Source of the DNA: Cellulomonas taurus
GTDB taxonomy: Bacteria; Actinomycetota; Actinomycetes; Actinomycetales; Cellulomonadaceae
DNA length: 64,000 nucleotides
NCBI RefSeq assembly: GCF_012931845.1
Contig: NZ_CP051884.1
Span: forward strand, 930,001 to 994,000
Direction: 5' to 3'
This document shows, one piece after another, positions 17,617-33,774 of the stretch (position 1 is its first letter; the number at the start of each line of letters is the position of its first letter). Under the pieces are notes generated by a model, which saw nothing but the letters and a program-made list of their open reading frames with translations, did not search any database and was not told the origin of the DNA. A program made the translations under genes and the position numbers.

Positions 17617-17831
17617 GGAAGATCCTCCTGGGGGCATGGCAGCGATGGCTCCCGACGATCGGGAGGGACGCGCGGCTGCGGCCACGGCCGACGTCCGCCA
17701 GCCAGGGTATCGGGCGGGAGCGGTCGGCTGGCAGGGGGCCCGCGTCACCCCGGGTGCCGTGGTGAGCACCCGAAGTGTCCGGATGCTGCTCAGCTGCCTA
17801 TCCTGTGGCGTCACGTCAGGAAGGAAGATGC

Positions 17832-19835
17832 GTGCTTCAGCGACTCATCGCGGCCCTGCTCGGGCTGCTGGGCCTGGCCGCCGCGGCTCTCGGTATCGCC
17901 TCGGCGACCGCGTGGCGCGCGGACGACCCTCTGATCGCCACCGCCACCGCCGACACCCCGATCCTGGTCACCGAGCCCGGGGTGCTGGAGGTCGCCGGTG
18001 AGCCGGTGACGGTCACCGTCCGTGCGTCCGGTTCGCCGGTCGTCCTGGCGGTCGGCCGCGACACCGACGTGGCCGGGTGGGTCGGCGACGACCCGCACCA
18101 GCTGGTCACCGGGCTCGCCGACTGGCACGACCTGGCGCTGCAGGACGCCGACGCCGACGCCGCCCCGAACCCCTCGGCCACCGCCGACCCCAGCGGGTCT
18201 CCGGCAGCCGCCGAGGCCAGCGAGCCCGCGGCACAGCCCTCGCCGTCCGCCTCGGCCGACGGCGCCGACCCGCAGACGACCGCCGCGGCCGACCCGACCG
18301 GTTCCGACATGTGGGTGACCGAGGTGACCGGCGACGGCTCGGCGACCCTGGAGTGGACGGCACCGCCGGACGGTCGCTGGTCCCTGCTCGCGGTCAGCCT
18401 TGGCGACACCGCGCCGACGCTCGAACTGTCCTGGCCGCAGGAGGTGACCACGCCGTGGCTGTGGCCGGGCGTCGCCGCCGGTGTGCTGCTGCTGGCGATC
18501 GCGGCGATCCTGGCGATCAGGATCCGGCGCTCGCGGACCGGTGCCGACTGGCACGACGTCAGCACCGGCATGATCGCGGTGGTGACGCCGCAGACCGCCG
18601 ACGGCACTCCGCTGGCCGTGACCGGCCCCCCGACGACCGGCACCATCCCGCTGATCGACCCGACCACGGGACTGCCGCTCACCCGCCGCCAGATCCGGGA
18701 GGCCGAGGCCGCGGCTGCCGCGGCCCGGCGTGGTCGGCGCGGTGCCACCGGCGCCGTGCCTCTGGTCACCGGAACGATCCCGACCGTCCCCGCTCCCGCT
18801 CCCGTCGCCCCGAGCGAGACGGCGGACGGCAGTCGCACCCCGGAGACGCCAGCTTCGACCACCGGCTCCCCCTCGGACCCCGCCTCGCCGTCCGCGGCGA
18901 CCCCGTCCTCGCGGACGCCGGATTCCTCGACGGCGGGGGAGCCGACCACGGCCACTCCGTCCCCGCAGACCCCGGTTCCTTCGACGGCAGGGGAGCCGAC
19001 CACCGCGACCCCCTCGGACAGCCACCAGGGCACCGAGGACAAGCCCCGACGGACCCTCTTCGGCCGTCGCCGCGCGAACCGCGCCGAGCAGACCGCGGAC
19101 GTTCCGGTGGTCTCGGACCGCGATCGCCCGGCCTCCGGCTCGGCTCCGCAGGAGCCGTCCTCGCCCACCACCGGCGCCACTGCCTGGACGCCGACGCCGC
19201 CGACGGTCGCCCCGTCGACTGCGCCCACGGCCGCCCCGTCGTCCGCGACGACCGACCGCCCCGCCGCCGACGGACGACACCCGGCTCCGCCGTCGACGAA
19301 TCCCGCCACCACCGGGACGACGCCGACCCCGGACACCGCCGGACCGGCATCCCCCGCCACGGCGAGCCCCGCGCCCGCCGCGCATCAACCCTCCGGCGCG
19401 CAGCATCACCCAGCCGCCGGTGCGGGCGTCACGACGACTCCGGACGTGTCGACGCCCGCCGCGTCGGGGAACGCACCGACCGAGGGATCGCCCTCGCCCA
19501 CCGACGGACCCACCGAGGGACGCACCGACGCCGAATCCGGCCGACGTGGCTTCGCCGACCGCCTGCCGTGGCGTCGTCAGCGCGAGCAGCAAGCGGCCGC
19601 CCCGGCGGGGTCGACCGGCCCGACCGGCAGCGAGCGCGACCCCGACGCCCCGCACTCCTCCGACGACGACGTCCCCGCGGTCCCGGGCGTCGACGAGGAC
19701 GACGACAGCATGTCGACCACCCAGCGCGCGGACTCCTGGCGTCGGATGTGGGGCTTCCCGGCGGATGCCGAGCCCGACGGTTCCGGAGCCGCACAGCCCG
19801 AAGCCGACACCACCGACCGGGAGGAGGACCGATGA
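17832..19835 (+). CDS. Two-segment membrane protein with long disordered tail
   Basis: 667 residues. The GTG at 17832 is chosen because AGGAAGGAAG lies 4 bp upstream and the product then begins with a hydrophobic helix (residues about 5-27). An extracytoplasmic beta-rich domain of about 185 residues follows, then a second membrane helix near residue 220 (GVAAGVLLLAIAAILAI). About 420 residues of Pro/Thr/Ser/Ala-rich, probably cytoplasmic, low-complexity tail follow, with near-repeats of a STAGEPTTATPSPQTP type around residues 370-395. The stop overlaps the lipoprotein start (ATGA). A TATCCT at 17799 may be the -10 box. The function is unknown; the gene is divergent from the coiled-coil gene and may act at the envelope. 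Confidence 0.8.
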   Translation: MLQRLIAALLGLLGLAAAALGIASATAWRADDPLIATATADTPILVTEPGVLEVAGEPVTVTVRASGSPVVLAVGRDTDVAGWVGDDPHQLVTGLADWHDLALQDADADAAPNPSATADPSGSPAAAEASEPAAQPSPSASADGADPQTTAAADPTGSDMWVTEVTGDGSATLEWTAPPDGRWSLLAVSLGDTAPTLELSWPQEVTTPWLWPGVAAGVLLLAIAAILAIRIRRSRTGADWHDVSTGMIAVVTPQTADGTPLAVTGPPTTGTIPLIDPTTGLPLTRRQIREAEAAAAAARRGRRGATGAVPLVTGTIPTVPAPAPVAPSETADGSRTPETPASTTGSPSDPASPSAATPSSRTPDSSTAGEPTTATPSPQTPVPSTAGEPTTATPSDSHQGTEDKPRRTLFGRRRANRAEQTADVPVVSDRDRPASGSAPQEPSSPTTGATAWTPTPPTVAPSTAPTAAPSSATTDRPAADGRHPAPPSTNPATTGTTPTPDTAGPASPATASPAPAAHQPSGAQHHPAAGAGVTTTPDVSTPAASGNAPTEGSPSPTDGPTEGRTDAESGRRGFADRLPWRRQREQQAAAPAGSTGPTGSERDPDAPHSSDDDVPAVPGVDEDDDSMSTTQRADSWRRMWGFPADAEPDGSGAAQPEADTTDREEDR

Positions 19836-20827
19836 GCGCCCGCCGTCGCCACGGAGCCGTCGCTCTCGCACTCGCCGCCGTGATCGCGCTGGCCGGGTGC
19901 GCCAACCCGGTGCCCGAGCCGCAGCCCGAGGCCGTGCCCGCCCAGGCACCCCCGGTCCTCGACCAGACCCAGTCCGCCGACATCCTGGCGCAGGTGGGCG
20001 AGGTGCTGGCCGCCGGTGACACGGCGCTCGACCCGAGCGGGCTGAGCGCGCGCCTCAGCGGTCCGGCCCTCGCCATCCGCGCCGCCGAGTACACCCGCGC
20101 CAAGGCCACCGACGGACAGCGCCCGCCGATCACCATCCCGACGAACGCGCAGACCACGATCACGCCGGACACCACCTCGTGGCCGCGCACCCAGATGGTC
20201 GTCACCGAACAGCCGGCCGACCTCCAGGCACCGCTGCTGCTGGTGCTGATCCAGGAGTCCCCGCGCGACGACTACCACCTGTGGGGATGGGCGCGGCTCG
20301 GTGAGGGTGTCCAGATGCCCGCCACCGCCGAACCCGAGACCGGCAGCCCGATGCCGACACCGGACGACGCCTCGCTGCTGGTCACCCCGCAGGACGTGGT
20401 CGGTCAGTTCGCGGATGTGCTCACCAACGGTGACGCCTCGCCGTATGCCGCCACCTTCGGCACCAGCTTCTTCCGCACCGCGATCGAGTCCGCGCGGGCG
20501 CAGACGGTCCAGAGCCTGCAGGCGGTGGCGACGGTGAGCGAGACCGTCTCACCGGAGGCCGGTGCGGTGACCGCGTTGGGCACCGTCGACGGGGGAGCGA
20601 TCGTGGTCGGTCAGATGACCACCGTGACCACCGCGACCCTCAGCCAGGGCAGCATCACCCTGAACGACCCGCTGGACGCGGCGTTGGCCGGCAAGGACAG
20701 CGTGAGCCAGAACCTGGTCCGCACCTGGACCGATGTCGTCGCCTTCTACGTGCCGCCGGCGGGCAGCGACACCGGTGTGCAGGTGCTGGCAGCCGAGCAC
20801 GCCCGGACCGCCGTCACCGGCGAGTGA
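19832..20827 (+). CDS. Lipoprotein, conserved hypothetical
   Basis: 331 residues. A basic N-terminus, hydrophobic core and LAGC lipobox (Cys near residue 23) mark a lipoprotein anchored outside the membrane. The mature part is about 300 residues, mixed alpha/beta, with a PQDVVGQFADVL segment near residue 185. The ATG at 19832 follows GAGGAGGA and overlaps the previous stop (ATGA), so it is coupled to the disordered-tail membrane protein and probably works with it at the envelope. No enzyme motif is seen. Confidence 0.85.
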   Translation: MSARRRHGAVALALAAVIALAGCANPVPEPQPEAVPAQAPPVLDQTQSADILAQVGEVLAAGDTALDPSGLSARLSGPALAIRAAEYTRAKATDGQRPPITIPTNAQTTITPDTTSWPRTQMVVTEQPADLQAPLLLVLIQESPRDDYHLWGWARLGEGVQMPATAEPETGSPMPTPDDASLLVTPQDVVGQFADVLTNGDASPYAATFGTSFFRTAIESARAQTVQSLQAVATVSETVSPEAGAVTALGTVDGGAIVVGQMTTVTTATLSQGSITLNDPLDAALAGKDSVSQNLVRTWTDVVAFYVPPAGSDTGVQVLAAEHARTAVTGE

Positions 20828-20858
20828 CCTTCCACAGCAGAGCAGGAGCGAGAGCAGC

Positions 20859-21800
20859 ATGAGCCAGAACCCGGCCGGGGACCCCCGGTTCAACATGCGG
20901 GGTGCGGTCGACCTGTCGAGCCTGGCCCGTCCGGCCACCCCGGCACCCGGCAGCCCCGGTGGCCTTCCGGCACCCGGCCCGTGGGTGGTGGACGTCGACA
21001 CCGAGGGCTTCCCCGCGCTGGTCCAGTCGTCCACCGGTCACCCGGTGATCGTGCTGTTGTGGGCGTCCTGGAGCGAGGCCAGCACGGCCCTGGCCACGAC
21101 CCTCGGCACACTGATCGGGGAGTACGGCGGCCGTCTGCAGCTCGCGCGGATCGACGCCGACGCCAACCCGCAGGTGGCAGCGGCCTTCCAGAGCCAGTCG
21201 GTGCCCACCGTGGTCGCGGTGCTCGCGGGGCAGCCGCTGCCGCTGTTCCAGGGCGCACCCGACGCGGCCCAGATCAAGGACGTGCTGGACCAGGTGCTCC
21301 AAGCCGCGGAGGCCAACGGCATCACCGGTTCCGCGCCGGGCGGCGAGGGTGCCCCGGCCACCGCGCCCGAACCGGAGGAGCCGCCGCTGCCCCCGCTGCA
21401 CCAGGCGGCGTACGACGCCATCGAGGCCGACGACTTCCCGGCCGCGACCGCCGCCTACGAGCAGGCCCTGCGAGAGAACCCCAAGGACGACCTGGCACGG
21501 GCGGGACTGGCGCAGGTCGGTCTGCTCACCAGGACCCGTGGTGTCGACCTCGCCGCCGTGCGCAAGGCGGCCGCCGACGCCCCGACCGACATCGACGCGC
21601 AGCTCGCCGTGGCAGACGTGGACGTGCTCGGCGGTCAGATCGAGGACGCCTTCGCGCGCCTGATCGACACGATCCGCACCACCTTCGGCCCCGACCGGGA
21701 GCGACTGCGCACCCGGTTGGTCGACCTGTTCGAGGTGGTCGGCGCCGACGACCCGCGGGTGCAGGACGCGCGACGCGCCCTCGCGAGCGCACTGTACTGA
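20859..21800 (+). CDS. CnoX/YbbN-like thioredoxin-TPR protein
   Basis: 313 residues in two parts: a thioredoxin fold (about 40-150) and a TPR-like helical region (about 175-313). The active-site position reads WASWSEAS, so both redox cysteines of WCxxC are missing, while the cis-Pro region (SVPTV) is kept. The architecture matches the CnoX/YbbN co-chaperones, in which the Cys-free form acts as a holdase or scaffold rather than a redox enzyme. GCAGGAG lies 10 nt before the ATG. It follows the lipoprotein gene by 31 bp and ends in a strong hairpin terminator ahead of the rRNA operon. Confidence 0.88.
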   Translation: MSQNPAGDPRFNMRGAVDLSSLARPATPAPGSPGGLPAPGPWVVDVDTEGFPALVQSSTGHPVIVLLWASWSEASTALATTLGTLIGEYGGRLQLARIDADANPQVAAAFQSQSVPTVVAVLAGQPLPLFQGAPDAAQIKDVLDQVLQAAEANGITGSAPGGEGAPATAPEPEEPPLPPLHQAAYDAIEADDFPAATAAYEQALRENPKDDLARAGLAQVGLLTRTRGVDLAAVRKAAADAPTDIDAQLAVADVDVLGGQIEDAFARLIDTIRTTFGPDRERLRTRLVDLFEVVGADDPRVQDARRALASALY

Positions 21801-21810
21801 GCCGCCCTGC

Positions 21811-21848
21811 ACGCCCCTGCTGGTTCCGCGCGGAACCAGCAGGGGCGT
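21811..21848 (+). terminator. Strong palindromic terminator
   Basis: 38-bp perfect inverted repeat (ACGCCCCTGCTGGTTCCG with its complement, CG centre) 10 bp after the thioredoxin-TPR stop. It insulates the rRNA promoters. Confidence 0.85.
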
Positions 21849-21903
21849 CGTCGTATCCGGACGCTGACCTGCGGCTGTGTGGTCGCCGTCACCCCGGACC
21901 AGG

Positions 21904-21933
21904 TTGACTCTCCGTCCGGGCGCTGCGTAATGT
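21904..21933 (+). promoter_or_regulatory. rRNA promoter P1
   Basis: TTGACT (21904-21909) and TAATGT (21928-21933) with an 18-bp spacer, about 500 bp before 16S and downstream of the terminator; a near-consensus vegetative promoter. Confidence 0.75.
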
Positions 21934-22089
21934 TCTCGACGTCGCCCGGCAGGGAGGAACGGACACCGAGTCAGATCGGTGGCTGGTCCCCGCGGGTGGC
22001 CACCCCCTCGGTAAGTCCTCGGGAGCTTCGGCTGCCGGTCAGGGTCGTGCCGGGATGGATTCCGCTGGTTCGGAACGGTCCACACGGAC

Positions 22090-22118
22090 TTGACCGGCTG
22101 GGGCGGGTCCGCTAAGTT
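22090..22118 (+). promoter_or_regulatory. rRNA promoter P2
   Basis: TTGACC (22090-22095) and TAAGTT (22113-22118) with a 17-bp spacer, about 300 bp before 16S. Together with P1 it gives the tandem promoter layout usual for rrn operons. Confidence 0.75.
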
Positions 22119-22417
22119 TGAACGGTTGCCTCCGGTCAGGCGCTCGCAAGAGCGGTGAGGGATGCGCGTCTGTTCTTTGAGAACTCAACAGTGTGCCTAA
22201 GTAGTTGATGCCAAATGGCTCGGCTTGCTTGGAGTCTACTACCAGCATGGTGGTGGGTGAAGGGTGGTCGAAACTTTTGGTTGATATGCATGATCCGGAC
22301 CCCGTCCGGGTTGTGTTATACAGCCGAATCTGATTGGTGCCACATTCGTCAGCGTGTGTGGTGCCGCTTTGTGTGTCGGTTGCTCGCTGCCTTCGGGTGG
22401 TGGGTGCCAATGAGACA
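22119..22417 (+). other. rRNA leader with boxA-like antitermination site
   Basis: Transcribed leader without a gene. TGTTCTTTGAGAACTCAACA (22171-22190) contains a boxA-like TTCTTTGA and the dyad TTGAGAACTCAA; a related TTTGAGAACTGCACAG recurs in the 16S-23S spacer near 24244, as expected for Nus-dependent antitermination. GGGTGCCA (22402-22409) can pair with TGGCACCC (23951-23958) after 16S, a short candidate for the precursor-processing stem. Confidence 0.6.
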
Positions 22418-27397
<4,980 letters not shown>

Positions 27398-27493
27398 ACA
27401 ACATCATTGCTACGCGTCCACTGTGCGGTTCCCGAACCGCGAACACCCCTGACCCGACCGGGTTGCAGGAGAGGTGTTTGATAGTTCGATAGA

Positions 27494-27611
27494 GTTACGG
27501 CGGTCATAGCGAGGGGGAAACGCCCGGTCCCATTCCGAACCCGGAAGCTAAGCCCCTCAGCGCCGATGGTACTGCACTCGCCAGGGTGTGGGAGAGTAGG
27601 ACGCCGCCGGA
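27494..27611 (+). rRNA. rrf: 5S ribosomal RNA
   Basis: About 117 nt. It contains the conserved CCCATTCCGAACCCGGAAGC segment (27528-27547) and complementary ends (ACGGCGG near the 5' end with CCGCCGG at the 3' end). It lies about 95 bp after 23S and before a 16-bp hairpin. Confidence 0.95.
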
Positions 27612-27620
27612 CATCTTTCC

Positions 27621-27656
27621 ACGAAAGGCCATCCCCATCAGGGGATGGCCTTTCGT
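27621..27656 (+). terminator. rRNA operon terminator
   Basis: Perfect 16-bp stem (27621-27636 with 27641-27656), ATCA loop, followed by CGTA; 10 bp after 5S. Confidence 0.9.
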
Positions 27657-28206
27657 CGTATCTGGGCACCTGTCGGGTCGAGAGCCGGCACCCGGCAGAG
27701 CGCACCGCCCGGCGGTAGCTGGGCGGTCTGTGGTTGTGGCTGGCCGGGCGCACTGGGCCGCGGCTGTCCGCTCGGCCTTACTGTGCGGCGCGAGGCGGCT
27801 GCGCCCCACGGGGTGCGAGCGGTGCGGCGGACGTGGTCGGTCAATCGAAGTACCGGCTTGTCAGCGTTGGGTCATGCATTGGGGAGCCGTGGGTGCGGCG
27901 CGCGAGCTCCGGGCGTGGCTCGGTCTCGTGCGGAGCTTCGGGCCGAGGGGTGGTGGGCCGTGACGGCTGGTGTGCTGCCGCGTCCGATCGATGGCTGTTC
28001 CCCTGCGCGTCGTGCCGCGTGAGTCCGTGGCCTTCGGGTGCGTCCTGCGGGGATCGGCCTGCCCGCAGATGCCGTTGACTCGCGGCTGCATGGTTTCTGG
28101 CGCAAAGTACGGCCACCGGCCACCGGTCACCGCCCGCCTCCGCGGGGGCCGGGGCGCCGGGCTGTCACGTGGGTCCGGTGGGGAGCCGCCGCGGTCGCGG
28201 GCCACA
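27657..28206. other. Gene-free 550-bp stretch after the rRNA operon
   Basis: Short frames occur on both strands, but they overlap in several phases, are Arg/Pro/Gly-rich and lack ribosome-binding sites or recognisable motifs. I see no tRNA, hairpin array, mobile-element end or supported gene. Confidence 0.5.
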
Positions 28207-28243
28207 CGAAGCCGCCCACCCCCGGCGGGGATGGGCGGCTTCG
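28207..28243 (-). terminator. Terminator of the glgE-treS-mak-glgB operon
   Basis: 12-bp perfect stem (28207-28218 with 28232-28243; CGAAGCCGCCCA and its complement), about 40 bp beyond the glgB stop on the minus strand. Confidence 0.75.
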
Positions 28244-28279
28244 GAGGCGGGGCGGCGACGCTGCGCAGAGCCTCCCGGT

Positions 28280-30457
28280 TCAGGCGGGGGTGAGGAAGAG
28301 GACGCCGAGCGGCGGCACGCGCAGCACAGTGGAGAACGCGCGACCGTGGTACGGCTCGGGGCGGGCCTCGACCTGGCCGAGATTGCCGACACCGGATCCG
28401 CCGTACTCGGTGGCGTCGGTGTTCAACGCTTCGGTCCAGGTGCCGCCCTGGGGGAGCGCGAGCCGGTAGCCCTCGTGCGGGACACCGGAGAAGTTGACCA
28501 CCACGGCCACCACGTCGCCCTTGTCGTCGCGCCGGAGATAGGCCAGCACGTTGTGGTCGGCGTCGTTGGCATCGATCCACTCGAAGCCCTGCGGTGAGTG
28601 ATCGAGTGCCCAGAGCGCGGGATGGCGACGGTAGAGGGCGTTCAGGTCACGGACGACCGCCTGGACACCGCGGTGCTCGGGGTGGTCGAGCAGGTACCAG
28701 TCGAGGGAGCGGGATTCGGCCCACTCGGTGCCCTGCGCGAACTCGGTGCCCATGAACAGCAGTTGCTTGCCGGGATGGGACCACTGGTAACCGAGCAGCG
28801 CCCGGACACCGGCGCGCTGTTGCCAGTCGTCCCCGGGCATCTTGCGCATGATCGATCCCTTGCCGTGCACGACCTCGTCGTGGGACAGCGGCAGGACGAA
28901 GTGCTCGGAGAAGGCGTACACCAGTGAGAACGTGGCTTCGTGGTGGTGGTAGCGACGGTTGATCGGCTGCTCCGCCAGGTAGCGGAGCGTGTCGTTCATC
29001 CAGCCCATGTTCCACTTGAGACCGAAGCCGAGTCCGCCGTTGTCGGTGGGCGCGGTGACGCCGGGCCAGGCGGTGGACTCCTCGGCGATCATCATGACGC
29101 CGGGGGTGCGGCGGTAGGCGGTGGCGTTGGCCTCCTGCAGGAAGGCGATCGCCTCCAGGTTCTCGCGTCCGCCGTGCACGTTCGGGCGCCACTGCCCGGG
29201 CTCGCGGGAGTAGTCGAGGTAGAGCATGGACGCGACGGCATCGACGCGCAGACCGTCGGCGTGGAACTCCTCCAGCCAGTAGGTGGCGTTGGCGACCAGG
29301 AAGTTCCGCACCTCGCTGCGACCGAAGTCGAAGACGTAGGTGCCCCAGTCGAGCTGCTCGCCGCGCATCGGGTCGGGGTGCTCGTAGAGCGGGGTGCCGT
29401 CGAACCGGGCCAACGCCCACTCGTCCTTGGGGAAGTGCGCTGGGACCCAGTCGATGATCACCCCGATGCCGGCCTGATGCAGGGTGTCGACCAGGTGGCG
29501 GAAGTCGTTCGGGTGCCCGAAGCGGGAGGTCGGCGCGTAGTACGAGGTGACCTGGTAGCCCCAGGAGCCGCCGAACGGGTGCTCGGCCACCGGAAGGAAC
29601 TCGACGTGCGTGAAGCCCATCTCGACCACGTACTCGGTGAGCTGGGTCGCCAGGTCGCGGTAGGACAGGCCCTTGCGCCAGGACCCGAGGTGCACCTCGT
29701 AGATGCTGACCGGTCCGGCGTGCGGGTCGGTGGCGGCTCGGCGGGCGAGCCATGCGTCGTCGGACCAGGTGTACTCGGACTCCACGACCACGGAGGCGGT
29801 CGACGGCGGCACCTCGGTGCCCTTGGCGAGCGGGTCGGCCTTCTGGCGGGCGTGGCCGTCCGGGCCGATCACCTCGAACTTGTACCGGGCACCGGCGCCG
29901 ACGCCGGGGACGAACAGCTCCCACACCCCGGAGCTGCCGAGGGACCGCATGGCGTGGGAGGCGCCCTGCCAGTGGTTGAAGTCGCCGACCACCCGGACGG
30001 CGCGGGCGTTGGGTGCCCAGACCGCGAAGGCGGTGCCGTCGACCGGGCCCAGCGCTCCGGGGTAGTGCTGGACGTTGGCGCCGAGCACCTGCCACAGCTG
30101 CTCGTGCCGACCCTCGGAGATCAGGTGCCGGTCGAGCTCGCCGATGGTGGGCAGGAAGCGGTACGGGTCGTCGACGGTGCTGGTGTCGGCACCGTAGGTG
30201 ACCTCGATCCGGTAGTCCGGCACGTCGCTGTCCGGCAGCACGGCGGTCCAGATCCCGTCCTGCTCGTGCTCGGCCGGGGTGCGCCCGGTCGGGGTGACGA
30301 TCACCACCGCGTCGGCGAGCGGGCGCAGGGTCCGCACCACCACGCCATTCGGGGTGCGGTGCGGCCCGAGGACGGCGTGGGGCTCATGGTGGGTCCCGGC
30401 CGCGACGGCGCGCAGCGTGTCCGGGTCGACGGTGACGGGCGACGGTCCGCGGCTCAT
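28280..30457 (-). CDS. glgB: 1,4-alpha-glucan branching enzyme
   Basis: 725-residue GH13 branching enzyme, which transfers alpha-1,4 chains to alpha-1,6 positions of glycogen-like glucan. Two N-terminal carbohydrate-binding/beta domains (about 1-210) precede the (beta/alpha)8 barrel. Asp406 in GLRVDAVAS is the nucleophile and Glu459 in MIAEES the acid/base, within one residue of the E. coli GlgB numbering. The ATG at 30457 is preferred to an in-frame codon 27 bp upstream that would add a non-homologous stub. It is the last gene of the glgE-treS-mak-glgB operon, 69 bp after mak, and branches the chains made by GlgE. A hairpin terminator follows. Confidence 0.96.
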   Translation of the reverse strand: MSRGPSPVTVDPDTLRAVAAGTHHEPHAVLGPHRTPNGVVVRTLRPLADAVVIVTPTGRTPAEHEQDGIWTAVLPDSDVPDYRIEVTYGADTSTVDDPYRFLPTIGELDRHLISEGRHEQLWQVLGANVQHYPGALGPVDGTAFAVWAPNARAVRVVGDFNHWQGASHAMRSLGSSGVWELFVPGVGAGARYKFEVIGPDGHARQKADPLAKGTEVPPSTASVVVESEYTWSDDAWLARRAATDPHAGPVSIYEVHLGSWRKGLSYRDLATQLTEYVVEMGFTHVEFLPVAEHPFGGSWGYQVTSYYAPTSRFGHPNDFRHLVDTLHQAGIGVIIDWVPAHFPKDEWALARFDGTPLYEHPDPMRGEQLDWGTYVFDFGRSEVRNFLVANATYWLEEFHADGLRVDAVASMLYLDYSREPGQWRPNVHGGRENLEAIAFLQEANATAYRRTPGVMMIAEESTAWPGVTAPTDNGGLGFGLKWNMGWMNDTLRYLAEQPINRRYHHHEATFSLVYAFSEHFVLPLSHDEVVHGKGSIMRKMPGDDWQQRAGVRALLGYQWSHPGKQLLFMGTEFAQGTEWAESRSLDWYLLDHPEHRGVQAVVRDLNALYRRHPALWALDHSPQGFEWIDANDADHNVLAYLRRDDKGDVVAVVVNFSGVPHEGYRLALPQGGTWTEALNTDATEYGGSGVGNLGQVEARPEPYHGRAFSTVLRVPPLGVLFLTPA

Positions 30458-30526
30458 GGACCTACCCAACCACCACCGGGGCATTCGTGCAGCGACTAGG
30501 GCCCCGGCGGCGGCCGGACGGGTGCG

Positions 30527-32022
30527 TCAGGCGAGCAGGCGCTCGATGCCGTGCAGCGGGATCGGCAGCCAGTCGGGGCGGTTGCGCGCCTCGTAGACCG
30601 CCTCGTACAGCGCCTTGTCGAGCTCCAGGGTGCGCAGCAGCACGGCGGCGAGCGCCGGGTCGAGGACGGAGGACTCGGCGGTGTAGCCGGCCCAGAACGC
30701 CTCCCGGGCGACCCGGGTCCAGGCATCGGGTGCGCTGCCGACGGCGGCGGCGTAGTCGAAGGAGCGCAGCATCCCGGCGGCGTCGCGCAGCGGCTGGTCG
30801 GGACGGGTGCGCTCGGACATCGGCCGCAGTGGTTCGCCCTCGAAGTCCAGGACGTACCAGGTGTCGTCGCCGCGCAGCACCTGACCCAGGTGCAGGTCAC
30901 CGTGGACGCGCTGCCGATCGGGCAGCCCGGTGAGGATCCGCACCCGGTCGGCGAGCGAGTGCACCGCCTCCCGGTATTCGGCGAGCTGGGGGACGATGCC
31001 CGCGGCCCAGGCATAGCGCTCGGTCAGGGACCGGGCCAGGTCGTGGGCGGCCGGTGACCCGTGCTCGGCGGCGGAGCCGTGCTCCGGCACCTCGGCGTCC
31101 AGCTCGGGGTCGCGGACGGTGGTCCCGGGGCCGACGCCGGTGGGGTCGCTCGGGTCGGGGTGCGCGGGGGAGTGCGCACGGGAGTGCGTCGGGGCGTCGG
31201 TCGGATCGGGGTCCCGGGTGGCGTCGTCGTCGTCGACCGGGAGGGCCTTGGCCAGTGCGACGTGCATCTGGGCGATCACCTCGCCGAGTTCCCGGGACAG
31301 GTCGGCGAAGGACTCACCGCGACCGGCCACCTCGCAGGCGAGCTCGAAGCCGTCCTGAGCACCGGGGACGAAGGCGCTGAGCACCTCGAGGTGGCCGTGC
31401 ACCACGCCCTGTCGGTCCGGCCACCGGGCCGACATCCAGGCCAGCGGTCGGGGCACGTGCTCCCACCCGACCCGGGCCAGGGCGCGCGGGACGTCGACGT
31501 CCGGGTTCTCGCCCGCGGACAGGCCGCGGAACACCTTGAGCATGGCGGTGCGTCCGCCGGGGCCGGCCCCGGGCAGGATCACCGAGGTGTTCGACTGCTC
31601 ACCGGAGATCACCCGCGGGTCGCCGAGCTGGTCGGAGCGCACCGGGGAATCCGGGTCGGACTCGGCGTCGGCCAGCCAGGCGCGCAGGAACGCGGGGTCA
31701 CCGGCACCGTCCCGGACCCGGGTGCCGTCCGGCAGGGTGCCGACCAGCAGGGCCGGGTCGTCGGGGGCGTCCGGACTGTCCACCGCCGGGCGCAAGGTGA
31801 GCGGCACCTGGAGCACCGACTCACCGGAGCCGGACTCGACCCGGAGCAGCAGCACCCGGACATCGGCCTCTGCCTGCGGGTCCGCCAGGCTGGTGCCGCC
31901 CAGGGCGCTCACCCGGGCGTCGGTCCCCTTGGCCGGGAACCACCGGCGGTGCGGCAGCCAGGGACCCAGGAGCGCCGCCAACGCGTCGTCGCGCGGCTCG
32001 TGCGATACCTGTCGGTCGGACA

Positions 32023-32023
<1 letters not shown>
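30527..32023 (-). CDS. mak: Maltokinase
   Basis: 498-residue maltokinase (Pep2 type), which phosphorylates maltose to maltose-1-phosphate with ATP. The N-terminal cap has PWLPHRRWFPAKG near residues 21-33. The kinase fold has HGDLHLGQVL near residue 375 as catalytic loop and LDFEGEP as the Mg-binding DFE motif. Residues about 255-325 carry an unusually long acidic, Asp/Pro/His-rich insertion not expected in the family. The ATG at 32023 overlaps the treS stop by one base; in mycobacteria TreS and this kinase form a complex, and the coupling fits that. Confidence 0.93.

Positions 32024-33770
<1,747 letters not shown>

Positions 33771-33774
<4 letters not shown>

Noticed and set aside
27657..28206. 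Mobile-element remnant or small gene after 5S
   Set aside because: No inverted terminal repeats, transposase-like motifs or supported start codons were found.
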